NCBI RefSeq assembly: GCF_022808815.1
Contig: NZ_JAKZLC010000002.1
Coordinates: 62,001 to 126,000 of the forward strand
From: Geothrix paludis
GTDB lineage: Bacteria > Acidobacteriota > Holophagae > Holophagales > Holophagaceae
DNA length: 64,000 nt
Direction: 5' to 3'
This document shows positions 56,586-64,000 of the stretch, piece after piece. The number at the start of each line of letters is the position of its first letter. Position 1 is the first letter of the stretch. Below the pieces are notes generated by a model. It had not been told where the DNA came from. It saw nothing but the letters and a program-made list of their open reading frames with translations, and did no database searches. A program made the position numbers and the translations under genes.

Positions 56586-57397
56586 GCCAGGACCTCCAGG
56601 CCTACCTCCGCAGCCGCGCCCACCTGGGCGAGCTCCGCTGGGGGCCCGGGCTGGCCCTGAGCCTGGCCCTGCACCTGACCATCGGCGTGGCCTTCTTCTG
56701 GCCCCGGGGCGGCGGCGGCGAGAAGGCCGAGGAGGTCAAGGTCACCTGGGTGAACCTGCCCGCGGCCATGGGCGGCCAGTCCGGCGGCTCCGACGCCATG
56801 GAGGTGGGCAAGACCGGCGAGCGCCTGCGGCGCGTGGAGGAGGTGGCGCCGGTGCGGAACACCGCCCCATCGGCCACGGCCCCGGATCCCTTCGCCACGA
56901 AAACCACCAAATCCGCCGCCAAGGGCGACAGCAAGGACGCCGCCAGCACCGGCACGGGCACCACCGCCGCCAAGGGCAAGACCGCCTCACCCAATCCCGT
57001 GGCCGGCGCCGTGGGCTCGGGCAACGGCGCGGCCTTCGGCGCCGGCTCGGGCATCCCGGGCCTGAACCCCACCTCCGGCGTCCAGGGCGGCGTGGGCCTG
57101 GTGGGCGGGGTGGACGGCAACTTCCCCTTCGTGTGGTACCTGCAGCAGGTCCAGGCACGCATCACGTCGAACTGGAACCGCGTCTCCAGTACCCAGGGCC
57201 GCGTGCAGATCTACTTCCGCATCGCCCGGGACGGCAGCCTCGACCGGGTGCGGGTGGAGATCCCCAGCGGCAACGCCGCCATGGACGAGAGCGCCCGCAT
57301 GGCCGTCCTCCGCGCCGCGCCCCTCCAGCGGCTGCCGGACGGCTATGACGGCTCGTACCTGGGTGTGAGGTTCTGGTTTACGTACCTGGGGAACTGA
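56582..57397 (+). CDS. TonB/TolA-like energy transducer
   Basis: A 271-residue protein with one N-terminal membrane helix (GLALSLALHLTIGVAFFW, about 24-41), a long flexible Ala/Gly/Ser/Thr/Lys-rich periplasmic linker (about 90-180) and a TonB C-terminal domain (YLQQVQARITSNWNRVSSTQGRVQIYFRIARDGSLDRVRVEIPSGNAAMDESARMAVLRAAPLQRLP). It would carry energy to TonB-dependent outer-membrane receptors such as the one at 37 kb, or act as TolA in envelope upkeep. Linker composition (low Pro) is unusual for a TonB, so TolA-like is a real alternative. Confidence 0.9.
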   Translation: MSQDLQAYLRSRAHLGELRWGPGLALSLALHLTIGVAFFWPRGGGGEKAEEVKVTWVNLPAAMGGQSGGSDAMEVGKTGERLRRVEEVAPVRNTAPSATAPDPFATKTTKSAAKGDSKDAASTGTGTTAAKGKTASPNPVAGAVGSGNGAAFGAGSGIPGLNPTSGVQGGVGLVGGVDGNFPFVWYLQQVQARITSNWNRVSSTQGRVQIYFRIARDGSLDRVRVEIPSGNAAMDESARMAVLRAAPLQRLPDGYDGSYLGVRFWFTYLGN

Positions 57398-57527
57398 GCA
57401 GGAACCCCGAGCAGCCACCGGCCCGGCCTGAAGCGGGTCGGTCGGACGCCCTCTCTCCGCCCCTCCAGGGGGCCATTCCAGGCCTACCTTTGGGGTGTGC
57501 GCATCAGCGCCCCAGAAAGGGGGATTT

Positions 57528-58088
57528 ATGCCAGCGCTCATCAACCTCGCATCCGCCTCTCTCGCCTGGAAGAAGACCGGCGCAGCCGGTCCCACCTTCA
57601 GCCTGGAGACCAGGGAAGGAACCGCCGCCACCCTCGCCTTCCTTCCCGAGGATCCCACCCTGGCCAGGGTGGAAACCACCGGCGGGGCCTGGACCCTCAA
57701 GCACAGCCGCTTCCCGGCAAGTTCCGTCACCCTCCGCCAGGCGGGCTCCAAGACGGACCTGGCCATGTTCCATCCCCACCTGGTGGGGAACGGGAAGCTG
57801 GTCTTCCAGGGTGACGAGACCTTCGACTGGGTCCGCATCGGAGGCATCCACCCCGGCGCGGCCTTCCTGGACGCGGACGGCCTGCCGCTGGTCCAGCTCA
57901 CCCTGAACCCGGACGGCACCAGCCGGTCGGCCCCGGAGGACACCCCCCTCGCCCTGGTGGACATCTCCCAGCCCCACCGGCGCCTGGCCGATCCCGCCTT
58001 GCTGTCCGCCATCGGGTGGTACCTGCTCCTGCTCGAGACCCTGCTGGAGGACCCGGGCGTGGCCGCGGAAACCAGCCTGCGGATGTAG
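57528..58088 (+). CDS. Protein of unknown function (186 aa)
   Basis: No family is recognised. The protein looks mostly beta in its first 130 residues (GPTFSLETREGTAATLAFLPEDPTLARVETTGGAWTLKHSRFP), with a short helical end (LLSAIGWYLLLLETLLEDPG). It has no signal peptide. Its layout resembles proteins that bind phospholipids or respond to scramblase-like signals, but this is a guess. ATG 57528 follows a strong AAAGGGGGA ribosome site. Confidence 0.65.
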   Translation: MPALINLASASLAWKKTGAAGPTFSLETREGTAATLAFLPEDPTLARVETTGGAWTLKHSRFPASSVTLRQAGSKTDLAMFHPHLVGNGKLVFQGDETFDWVRIGGIHPGAAFLDADGLPLVQLTLNPDGTSRSAPEDTPLALVDISQPHRRLADPALLSAIGWYLLLLETLLEDPGVAAETSLRM

Positions 58089-58156
58089 GGATCCGAACTG
58101 GTGATGTCCGACAAAACGCCAGGGCGCCGGGAGGTCGGGTGCACTAAACTCCCCTG

Positions 58157-59362
58157 ATGCGCTCAGCCCTCTGGATGACGGTGGCCCTCGGGTTTCTTCA
58201 GGCCCAGCCGCCCTGCACCGTGACCGCCGAGCCGCGCGAAATCCGCCCGGGCGAATCCGTGCTGCTGACCTGGACCTGCCCCCGGTCGACCCAGGTGCGC
58301 CTGGAACCTGGCGGCATGATCCTGCCGGGACGGTCCCAGGTGACGGTGCGGCCTTCCTACACGACGAGGTACAGCCTCTTCGACGCGGGGCCCGGCGCCG
58401 AGTCCGGCGGCGCAGAACTCGGCCACGCAGAGGTGCGCGTGACGCCCGGGATGCCCCTGGGCGAGGCCGCCCGCATCTGCGCCTTCGACGCCAGCACCAA
58501 GGCTGTGCTGCCGGGCGAGCCCGTGGTGCTGAAGTGGGAATGCGCGGGCAGCGCCAAGGTGCGCCTGGAGCCCGGCGGGCTCGAGCTGGACGGCAAGAGC
58601 GAAGTCACCGTCACGCCCCTGGAGAGCACCCGCTACACCATCACCGCCAACAACGCCGCCGGCGGCCAGAGCCGCACGCTGGAGGTGGCGGTGCTGGGGC
58701 GCCGGGCCGTGGCGGCGGCCAAGACGCCCATCGCCAGCGTGTGCAGCTTCGAGGCCAGCCGCACCGTGGTGAAGCCCGGCGAGCAGGTGGACCTCAAGTG
58801 GATCTGCCAGGGCGACGCCAAGGTGCGCCTCGAGCCCGGCGGCCTGGAGCTGGACGGCCAGTCCAGCATCGCCGTGGTCCCCGACAAGACCACGGTCTAC
58901 ACCCTCAGCGTCAGCAACCTCATGGGCGGGTCCTCCCGCAGCCTCGAGGTGCAGGTGGAAGCGCCGCGCCGCGTGCTCACAGAGAAGGACCTGGCCGATC
59001 CGGAAGAGGCCGTGAAGCCGCTGGAGCGCATGGACCTGCAGGAAGCCCTGCACCGGGGCGCCGCCCAGCGGGCCGTTGCGGCGCAGGGCGCCTGGACCCT
59101 GCGCCTCGTGGTCTCCGGCCGCGCCGAGGGCCTGAAGGTGGTGGCCAGGGCCGCGGGCCCCAAGGCGCCGGACGTGCTGGTGCTGCCCTACGTGCGGCCG
59201 GACGGCTTCCGCTGGTGGCAGGCCTGCTACGGGACCTACCCCACCCGCGCCGCCGCCCTGAAGGCCTGGCGGAGCGCCCCCGAGGGCCTGCGGAAGGCCT
59301 TCCGTGACGCCCTGCCCCTCCGGCTCCAGCACCTGCCCGGGGATCCGCCGAAGGCGCTGTAG
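58157..59362 (+). CDS. Exported protein with three Ig-like repeats and a SPOR-like domain
   Basis: A 401-residue protein with a signal peptide (cut near LQAQ, residues 1-16) and three consecutive ~90-residue beta-sandwich repeats. Each has a Pro-Gly-E-x-V-x-L-x-W core (IRPGESVLLTWTC, VLPGEPVVLKWEC, VKPGEQVDLKWIC) followed by a Q/KVRLEPGG element. The C-terminal part (WTLRLVVSGRAEGLKVVARAA ... FRWWQACYGTYPTRAAALKAWRSAP) has the form of a SPOR domain, which binds denuded peptidoglycan. It is probably periplasmic or outer-membrane linked and tied to the cell wall. No named family covers the whole. Confidence 0.75.
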   Translation: MRSALWMTVALGFLQAQPPCTVTAEPREIRPGESVLLTWTCPRSTQVRLEPGGMILPGRSQVTVRPSYTTRYSLFDAGPGAESGGAELGHAEVRVTPGMPLGEAARICAFDASTKAVLPGEPVVLKWECAGSAKVRLEPGGLELDGKSEVTVTPLESTRYTITANNAAGGQSRTLEVAVLGRRAVAAAKTPIASVCSFEASRTVVKPGEQVDLKWICQGDAKVRLEPGGLELDGQSSIAVVPDKTTVYTLSVSNLMGGSSRSLEVQVEAPRRVLTEKDLADPEEAVKPLERMDLQEALHRGAAQRAVAAQGAWTLRLVVSGRAEGLKVVARAAGPKAPDVLVLPYVRPDGFRWWQACYGTYPTRAAALKAWRSAPEGLRKAFRDALPLRLQHLPGDPPKAL

Positions 59363-59380
59363 ATCCGCGGGGGGTCGGCC

Positions 59381-59896
59381 CTAGTTCCGGGTGACCTCCA
59401 GCGTGTAGGGCTCGCCGACCATGTTGGCGTCGAGGGTGTCCACGATGAAGTAGATGGTGCGCGTCTCCTTCGTGGGGTTCTCATAGGTGGCCTGGGGCTC
59501 GCCGGTGGGGATCCGGTTCTGGAGCAGCCCCGGCTCGTCGCGCCCCCAGGCGTTCACGGCCAGCACCCGGAACCAGGCCTTTCGGCCCTCCACGACCTGG
59601 GCCTTCACCTTGCCGCCCGCCGGCACCTCGATGGCGAAGGCCCGCCGCCCGCTCATATCGGGGACCTTGTCCGTCACCCGGACGCTGCCCGCAGGCAACT
59701 GGAGGGCCGGGATGGACGGCCCTTTCCGGGCCCCGTGCCGGGTCTCGCCCAGGATGCTGGCCTCGCCGCCGGGATCCGGGCGATGGGGGGTCATGGGACC
59801 CCGAGGGGCCTTGGGAAGGTCCTTGGCCTCCACCACCGGCAGGGGCGCCGGGGCCTGGAGGACCACCATGGGAAGCATCAGCAGACTGGGAAGCAT
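59381..59896 (-). CDS. Exported protein of unknown function
   Basis: A 171-residue protein starting at ATG 59896, with GGAGG upstream. It has a short hydrophobic leader (LPSLLMLPMVVLQAPAPL), a Pro-rich linker, then a small beta-rich domain (GRRAFAIEVPAGGKVKAQVVEGRKAWFRVLAVNAWG, ETRTIYFIVDTLDANMVGEPYTLEVTRN) that resembles a bacterial pre-peptidase C-terminal or jelly-roll fold. The function is unknown. It ends 18 bp from the end of the convergent Ig-like/SPOR gene. Confidence 0.65.
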   Translation of the reverse strand: MLPSLLMLPMVVLQAPAPLPVVEAKDLPKAPRGPMTPHRPDPGGEASILGETRHGARKGPSIPALQLPAGSVRVTDKVPDMSGRRAFAIEVPAGGKVKAQVVEGRKAWFRVLAVNAWGRDEPGLLQNRIPTGEPQATYENPTKETRTIYFIVDTLDANMVGEPYTLEVTRN

Positions 59897-60047
59897 GGGC
59901 ACCTCCGCGCACATCCATCCCTAAGATGCTCCAAGCCCGGGATGGGTTTAGGGACATCACAAGCGCCCAGGACATCGCCTCTGGAAAGGCCTTCCCCTGC
60001 CTCCCTCCCGGCGGGGAATCCACCCCTGCCGTCCGGCAATCTACCTG

Positions 60048-60076
60048 TTGCGACAAACAAGACGGAGGACTATCGT
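60048..60076 (+). promoter_or_regulatory. Possible promoter of the cupin gene
   Basis: TTGCGA (60048-60053) and TATCGT (60071-60076) are spaced 17 bp; each matches the sigma-70 consensus in 4 of 6 positions. They lie 38 bp before the cupin gene. Confidence 0.35.
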
Positions 60077-60113
60077 CTGACAGCCCATGCGGGCTTTCTA
60101 CCAGGAGGAAGCA

Positions 60114-60557
60114 ATGAAGATCTCACCTTCCGGGCTGGTCGTGCTTTCCGCGGCCTTGGTTGCCGGCACCCTTTCCTTCGCCCACGGCGGCGAGAAGCAC
60201 AGCGGGGAGGTCACCCTGGCCGCCGACAAGCTCCCGTGGGAGGACCTGGCGGCCAAGGGCGTCGGCGTGATGGTGGCCGATGTGGAGGGCCTCCATGCCA
60301 AGGGGGCCTGGCATGGCTTCGTCAAGTTCCCCGTGGCCAGCAAGAGCCCCGTCCACGCCCACTCCAGCGCCCTGAGGCTCGTGGTGGTGTCGGGCACCTT
60401 CCGCTACGGGAGCGACCCCGACCACGAGCAGCCCTACGGTCCAGGCTCCTACGTCTTCATCCCGGCGAACCATCCCCACTCGAACAGCCAGCCGGACGGG
60501 GCCGTGGTCTACGTCGAGCAGCCCGGCAAGTACGACAATAAGCCGGCGGGCCACTAG
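60114..60557 (+). CDS. Exported cupin-domain protein
   Basis: A 147-residue protein with a signal peptide (VVLSAALVAGTLSFAHGG) and a single cupin barrel. The metal-binding motif looks present as SPVHAHSSALRLVVVSGTFRYG and PGSYVFIPANHPHSN, with three His likely to bind a metal. It resembles DUF4437-type cupins. No catalytic activity is known. AGGAGG stands 5 bp ahead of ATG 60114. It is convergent with the reductase gene that follows. Confidence 0.8.
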   Translation: MKISPSGLVVLSAALVAGTLSFAHGGEKHSGEVTLAADKLPWEDLAAKGVGVMVADVEGLHAKGAWHGFVKFPVASKSPVHAHSSALRLVVVSGTFRYGSDPDHEQPYGPGSYVFIPANHPHSNSQPDGAVVYVEQPGKYDNKPAGH

Positions 60558-60591
60558 TCCAGGCTCGTCCAGACGGGATCGCGCCACCCGG

Positions 60592-61116
60592 TCAGCGGAG
60601 CACCTGGTACTCGCTCTGGACCAAGCCGCTGGGGAAGGACCGGGTGGCGACGTGCCGCAGCTGGATGTCGTGAGGCAGGGTGCCGAAGAGCGGGATGCCC
60701 TCGCCGATCAACACGGGAACCCGCGTGAGGATGAGGCGGTCCACCAGCCCCGCCCGCAGGAACCGCTGGATGGTGATGCCGCCGTCCACGTAGAGATTCG
60801 TGACCCCACGCTCCGCCAGCCGGGCCACGATCTCCGCTGGCGGGCCCGCCATCTGCTCGACCACCCGTCCGATGGCGCTCGGCAGCTTTAGTGGCTGGCC
60901 GCTCAGCACCACCACCCGTTTGGCGCCGTAGGGCCAGGGGTCGAAGGTCATCACCTTCCGGAAGGTGTTGCGCCCCATGACCACCGCATCCACGCCCGTC
61001 AGGAATGCCTGGAAGCCGTGGTCTTCTCCGCCCCCCTCCGGCAGCCAGTCCAGGTCGTGGTTCGGGCGGGCGATGAACCCGTCCACGCTCGCCCCCACAA
61101 AAACGGATACCGTCAT
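60592..61116 (-). CDS. RibD C-terminal/dihydrofolate reductase-like protein
   Basis: A 174-residue protein of the RibD C-domain/DHFR-like group (YwjB/YyaP type). It has VSVFVGASVDGFIARPNHDLDWLPE near the N terminus, VDAVVMGRNTFRKVMTFDPWPY, VVVLSGQPLKL, VTNLYVDGGITIQRFL and LILTRVPVLIGEGIPLFG. These are NADPH-binding reductases of unknown substrate. ATG 61116 follows GGAGGG; the longer frame to 61242 lacks family similarity. It lies 91 bp after the TlpA-type gene on the same strand. Confidence 0.92.
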   Translation of the reverse strand: MTVSVFVGASVDGFIARPNHDLDWLPEGGGEDHGFQAFLTGVDAVVMGRNTFRKVMTFDPWPYGAKRVVVLSGQPLKLPSAIGRVVEQMAGPPAEIVARLAERGVTNLYVDGGITIQRFLRAGLVDRLILTRVPVLIGEGIPLFGTLPHDIQLRHVATRSFPSGLVQSEYQVLR

Positions 61117-61207
61117 CAGGCCCTCCACCTCTTTGGGTGGCGCCGGGTGGGTAAAAGTGACCGGATTTGCCTGGGGCCAGGCGCCTCCCAGCGCCCGGAT
61201 CGGGACC

Positions 61208-61813
61208 TCAGCGCCCGGTCGAGGGGCTTGCCGGCGCGCCAAGCACCTGGCCGAGGGAGAAGGCCAGATCCCGGCTGATCTGCTCGCTCCCGCCCGTGCT
61301 GGCCACGGCGAGGTTTCCCTGGCGGTCGAGGATCAGGTGCGTCGGGAACGCCACGCTGGAGCCCGACATGGCCAGCTGCTTGAGCGCCGCGAACGGGATG
61401 CAGGCCACCGGGAACTGGAAGGGCCGGGTTTTCAGGAAGGCCCGGACCTTCGACTCGTCATCGTAGGCCAGGGCCAGCATGACCAGGTCCGGATGGGATC
61501 CGAGCTTGGCATGGAGAGCATTTAGGTCGGGGATCTCCTTCACGCAGGGCGGGCACCCCGTGAACCAGACGTTGAGGTAGACCACCTTCCCCCGCAGGGC
61601 CGCCAGGGACCACGCCTTCCCCTCCAGATCCGAGAACTGGACGTCGGCCACCGGCTGGCCGATCCGGGCCTTGAACGCCTCGGCAGGGCGCAGCCCCTGC
61701 GGAGCCTGGACGGTGGGGGCGGAGGCCCCCTCGGGCTTGGAGGCGGGCGGGGCCTGGCCCAGGAGCGCCAACGTCGAAAGCGCCGCGGCCAGCAGAAGTC
61801 GCGCGGAAGTCAT
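61208..61813 (-). CDS. TlpA/redoxin-family thiol:disulfide protein
   Basis: A 201-residue exported thioredoxin-like protein. Residues 1-21 form a signal peptide. The redox motif is in YLNVWFTGCPPCVKEIPDL (CPPC), with the cis-Pro region SSVAFPTHLILDRQGNLAV. TlpA-like proteins keep cysteines reduced in the periplasm, for example for cytochrome c maturation. That would fit an organism with multi-haem cytochromes. The start at 61813 was chosen at the beginning of the signal peptide. A second TlpA-like gene lies at 63428. Confidence 0.9.
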   Translation of the reverse strand: MTSARLLLAAALSTLALLGQAPPASKPEGASAPTVQAPQGLRPAEAFKARIGQPVADVQFSDLEGKAWSLAALRGKVVYLNVWFTGCPPCVKEIPDLNALHAKLGSHPDLVMLALAYDDESKVRAFLKTRPFQFPVACIPFAALKQLAMSGSSVAFPTHLILDRQGNLAVASTGGSEQISRDLAFSLGQVLGAPASPSTGR

Positions 61814-61874
61814 GGAGAGGCCTTTCGGGATTGGGTCGGGTACCAGGGAGTGGCAGATGCGGCCGAGCGGCCGG

Positions 61875-62363
61875 TCAACCGGGCGGGAAGAGGCCCCAAC
61901 GGTCGAGGAGGATGTACAACGGGAAAACCACGAGACAGAAGGCGATGAGTGAGACGAGAACGACCCCGGTGACGTTCCAGCCGGAGCGGCGCTGGTACTG
62001 CTCCGAAGCCTCGAGCTGCGCTTTGGAGAGCTGCTTGGCGCTGGCGACGCCGCCGGCGGCAATGGAATAGAGCAGCGGAATCAGCTGCCGCGGAAAGCGT
62101 TCAGGCAGGAAAGGCAGCAAGGCCACCAGCGCCACGTTGAAGGCGATCCCGAGCCAGAGCGTCAGGCGTTGGCCCTGGGTGTCCTGCAGCGCCTTGAAGT
62201 TCTGGTGGAGGGTGAACACCGCTGCGAACGGGCCCCCGAGGAAGGAGGCCAGACGCACCTGGAACGGGGTGTAGATCGGCTGCCGTTTTCCAGGGACAGC
62301 TTCAACCCCGGGATCTGCGAGCAAGGCCTCTGGCGGGGCGTACGGATTTGACAGGTCATCCAT
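61875..62363 (-). CDS. Small integral membrane protein of unknown function
   Basis: A 162-residue protein with a soluble N terminus (DLSNPYAPPEALL) and three or four hydrophobic segments (about 42-60, 75-98 and 130-155). The 'NPYAPP' start is a feature of many small uncharacterised bacterial membrane proteins. No function can be given. ATG 62363 follows AGGA. It lies between two exported-protein genes on the same strand. Confidence 0.7.
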   Translation of the reverse strand: MDDLSNPYAPPEALLADPGVEAVPGKRQPIYTPFQVRLASFLGGPFAAVFTLHQNFKALQDTQGQRLTLWLGIAFNVALVALLPFLPERFPRQLIPLLYSIAAGGVASAKQLSKAQLEASEQYQRRSGWNVTGVVLVSLIAFCLVVFPLYILLDRWGLFPPG

Positions 62364-62416
62364 GGAAGATCCTTTGTGGGCGCGGTGCAATTCGAGTGGA
62401 TGGTCAGGCCTGTGTG

Positions 62417-63277
62417 CTAAGGCTTGAAGCTGACTTCATAGATCCGCCAACTGCCTGCAAATAGAGCAAAGACGATCTCATTAAGAACAGCGCTCTTCGG
62501 GAATTTGATGACATGGAAGACACCGCTCTCGGAGAGCCTGATCTGGGGGTCTTCCTGGGCGTCTTTTCTTGACAGTGCCTCATTGAGACCCAGCGGGCCA
62601 TAGATGGCCTCCTTGATCTTGGGGTTGGAGCGAATTTCATTTTCGGAGGGGCCATTATAAGAAATAATGTTGTCGCCCCTATAAAATTCGAAATCTGGCG
62701 TAAGCATGGCTTCCAGAGCCGCCGGATCCTGCTTTGCCATGATCTTCTTCAAGCCTTCAGCGGTGGGTAGAGGCGGAACCTCATTCGAGAAGCCATCGAA
62801 TCCCAGAATTCTGATGCTGACAACCAAGCCATCATGATTGAGCTCTAAGCTGTAATTTCGATCGGCGTAGTCGAGGCGCGTGTATTCGGTGCCGTCATCC
62901 ATGTACTTCGATTTCGATCTGGGTGGCCCGAGCGACTTGAACACCTCGCTTTCGGTCGAGCCGAGCGTGAGACCGGCGAGGCCTCCGTCCCCCGGCGTTG
63001 GCTTCCCGAAGAGTTGGATCGCGGTGATGCGATCCTTCTGGGGCGCCGCGAACTCGAAAATCAGCAGGTGATCGTGTTTTTCGGAGGTCCAGAAGGCCTT
63101 GATCAGCCAGCCATCCGAGGTGGTCCGCTCCTCATAGGGTTTCCCGAGGGTGGCTTCGACCACCCTGGCAATCTGGCCCAACTGGAATCCGCCTAGCTTT
63201 AATTGACTCGGCAATCCCTGGCAAATACCAAACGTGGAGGCGCAGGCCAACAGGATTCGGAGGGGCTGTTTGAGCAT
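62417..63277 (-). CDS. Exported protein of unknown function
   Basis: A 286-residue protein with a signal peptide (LRILLACASTFGICQG). The middle contains GLTLGSTESEVFKSLGPPRSKSKYMDDGTEY, which resembles the SmpA/OmlA-like 'G.s..eV...LG.P' pattern of outer-membrane lipoprotein domains. The C-terminal part (MAKQDPAALEAMLTPDFEFYRGDNIIS) looks like an NTF2-like fold. The gene is visibly less GC-rich than most of the window. Function unknown. Confidence 0.65.
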   Translation of the reverse strand: MLKQPLRILLACASTFGICQGLPSQLKLGGFQLGQIARVVEATLGKPYEERTTSDGWLIKAFWTSEKHDHLLIFEFAAPQKDRITAIQLFGKPTPGDGGLAGLTLGSTESEVFKSLGPPRSKSKYMDDGTEYTRLDYADRNYSLELNHDGLVVSIRILGFDGFSNEVPPLPTAEGLKKIMAKQDPAALEAMLTPDFEFYRGDNIISYNGPSENEIRSNPKIKEAIYGPLGLNEALSRKDAQEDPQIRLSESGVFHVIKFPKSAVLNEIVFALFAGSWRIYEVSFKP

Positions 63278-63427
63278 GTTCCTATCTCAAGATGGCCTGA
63301 CGAAAGAAAGAATCGGCCCCGTCTGAGCCGAGGCTAGGAACGGAGACGAGGGAACGGAAGGTTGAGAGAGGGCGGAAGGCAATGCAGGCGGGGTCCGAGT
63401 TGGGCGAGAGGGTCAGACCGATGAATG

Positions 63428-63955
63428 CTATGGCTTTTCTTTTAGAATTTGATTGAGTTCGTAAACAATCAATCCCTCGCCATAGCCAGACCACCTCGTT
63501 GCAAGCTTGCCTGTGCGATCAATGATCAAGGTTGTGGGGTAGGAATTGATATCTCCGCCGAGATTGGTGCCGATACCATTTTTGCCGATCTGTGGCCGGT
63601 AGTAGGTGAACCCAGGAAGGGCGCTCTTATTCTTGTTCAGGAACTGAACAACACCTTGAGGCCAGTATTGATCATCGAGGTTGCAAGGAATGACGACAAG
63701 GTCCCCTTTTCCAGCGCCTTGCTTTTGAAGAGCATGGATCTCAGGGAGTGAGCGCCTGCAGGGACCACACCATACAGTCCAGAAATCTACGATGACAATT
63801 TTTCCTTTGAAGTCTTCGATTAAGCATTTCTTCCCATTCTGATCAACAAATCCAAGTTTGCTCAGGTCAATGCGTTTCTCGAATGGGAAATGCTCTGTAT
63901 CACCGGCCATGGCGGTCGACAGACAAAGGGCGATTGCAAGCAGGGCTCGGACCAT
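63428..63955 (-). CDS. TlpA-family thioredoxin
   Basis: A 175-residue exported thioredoxin-fold protein with a signal peptide (RALLAIALCLSTAMAG) and the redox motif VDFWTVWCGPCRRSLPEI (CGPC), typical of TlpA/ResA-type proteins. ATG 63955 is preferred over ATG 63967, since the upstream codons ATGGAG supply a GGAG six bases before it. It is compositionally like the neighbouring 62.4-63.3 kb gene (AT-richer). The remaining bases to the right edge show no further gene. Confidence 0.9.
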   Translation of the reverse strand: MVRALLAIALCLSTAMAGDTEHFPFEKRIDLSKLGFVDQNGKKCLIEDFKGKIVIVDFWTVWCGPCRRSLPEIHALQKQGAGKGDLVVIPCNLDDQYWPQGVVQFLNKNKSALPGFTYYRPQIGKNGIGTNLGGDINSYPTTLIIDRTGKLATRWSGYGEGLIVYELNQILKEKP

Positions 63956-64000
63956 ACGCAACTCCATGAAGGTTTGTGGGAGGCCTAACGAATGAAGCTA

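Overview
The window is high-GC DNA packed with genes on both strands. It looks like chromosome of an acidobacterium of the Holophagae/Geothrix type. This is inferred from the mix of families: a periplasmic tetrahaem c-type cytochrome, TonB-dependent receptors with a carboxypeptidase-like N-terminal domain, giant Ser/Thr kinases with TPR tails, M13 and C69 peptidases, a DUF255 protein and a fused 2-oxoacid dehydrogenase E1. No rRNA, CRISPR array, phage gene or transposase was seen. There is one tRNA, tRNA-Pro(CGG).

Layout. 1-3.3 kb: partial phosphate-type binding protein, tetrahaem cytochrome, heptosyltransferase-like GT9 and a hexapeptide acyltransferase whose 3' end is tandemly duplicated. 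3.4-7.5 kb: exported helical protein, RNase R, RuvC and a small protein behind palindromic operator-like DNA. 7.5-9.7 kb: a BlaI-type repressor and a membrane protein fusing an M56 (BlaR-type) protease to a lytic transglycosylase domain. 10-14 kb: malic enzyme and a DUF255 protein. 14-18 kb: Ffh, a TPR membrane protein, RpsP, KhpA and RimM; trmD and rplS do not follow. 18-24 kb: DUF4442, MarC, Mpo1-like, SppA, FMN reductase, bacilliredoxin, CoA-transferase and DciA-like genes.

24.3-24.7 kb holds tRNA-Pro. Its 3' end forms one arm of a very long palindrome, and it is followed by non-coding DNA with reverse-complement echoes of its T arm. CutA, GlpX and a second DUF4442 follow. 26.6-36.3 kb is a one-strand run for peptide use: two tandem M13 metallopeptidases, a C69 dipeptidase, an M1 aminopeptidase and an OPT peptide transporter.

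36.4-43.4 kb looks like an insertion. A TonB-dependent receptor and a Ser/Thr kinase-TPR protein, 9 bp apart, lie between a broken suhB fragment and an intact suhB in the same orientation. 43.5-50.5 kb: SDR/DUF2867 protein, Dph6-like ATPase, Nfu-type Fe-S protein, GAF protein, fused E1 and an MBL hydrolase. 50.7-59.9 kb: small protein, 1178-residue kinase-TPR protein, receiver protein, TetR regulator, ExbD-TonB pair and an Ig-like/SPOR-like protein. From about 62.4 kb to the right edge the DNA is visibly AT-richer and carries a TlpA-type thioredoxin and an unknown exported protein.

Four intergenic spacers (18.0, 36.3, 43.4 and 49.6 kb) hold imperfect inverted repeats built from short repeated units. 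Two of them share an inserted GCCCTGCGGGC hairpin, so they look like one family of mobile or expanding non-coding element. Three CRP/FNR-like palindromes sit in front of redox or unknown genes.
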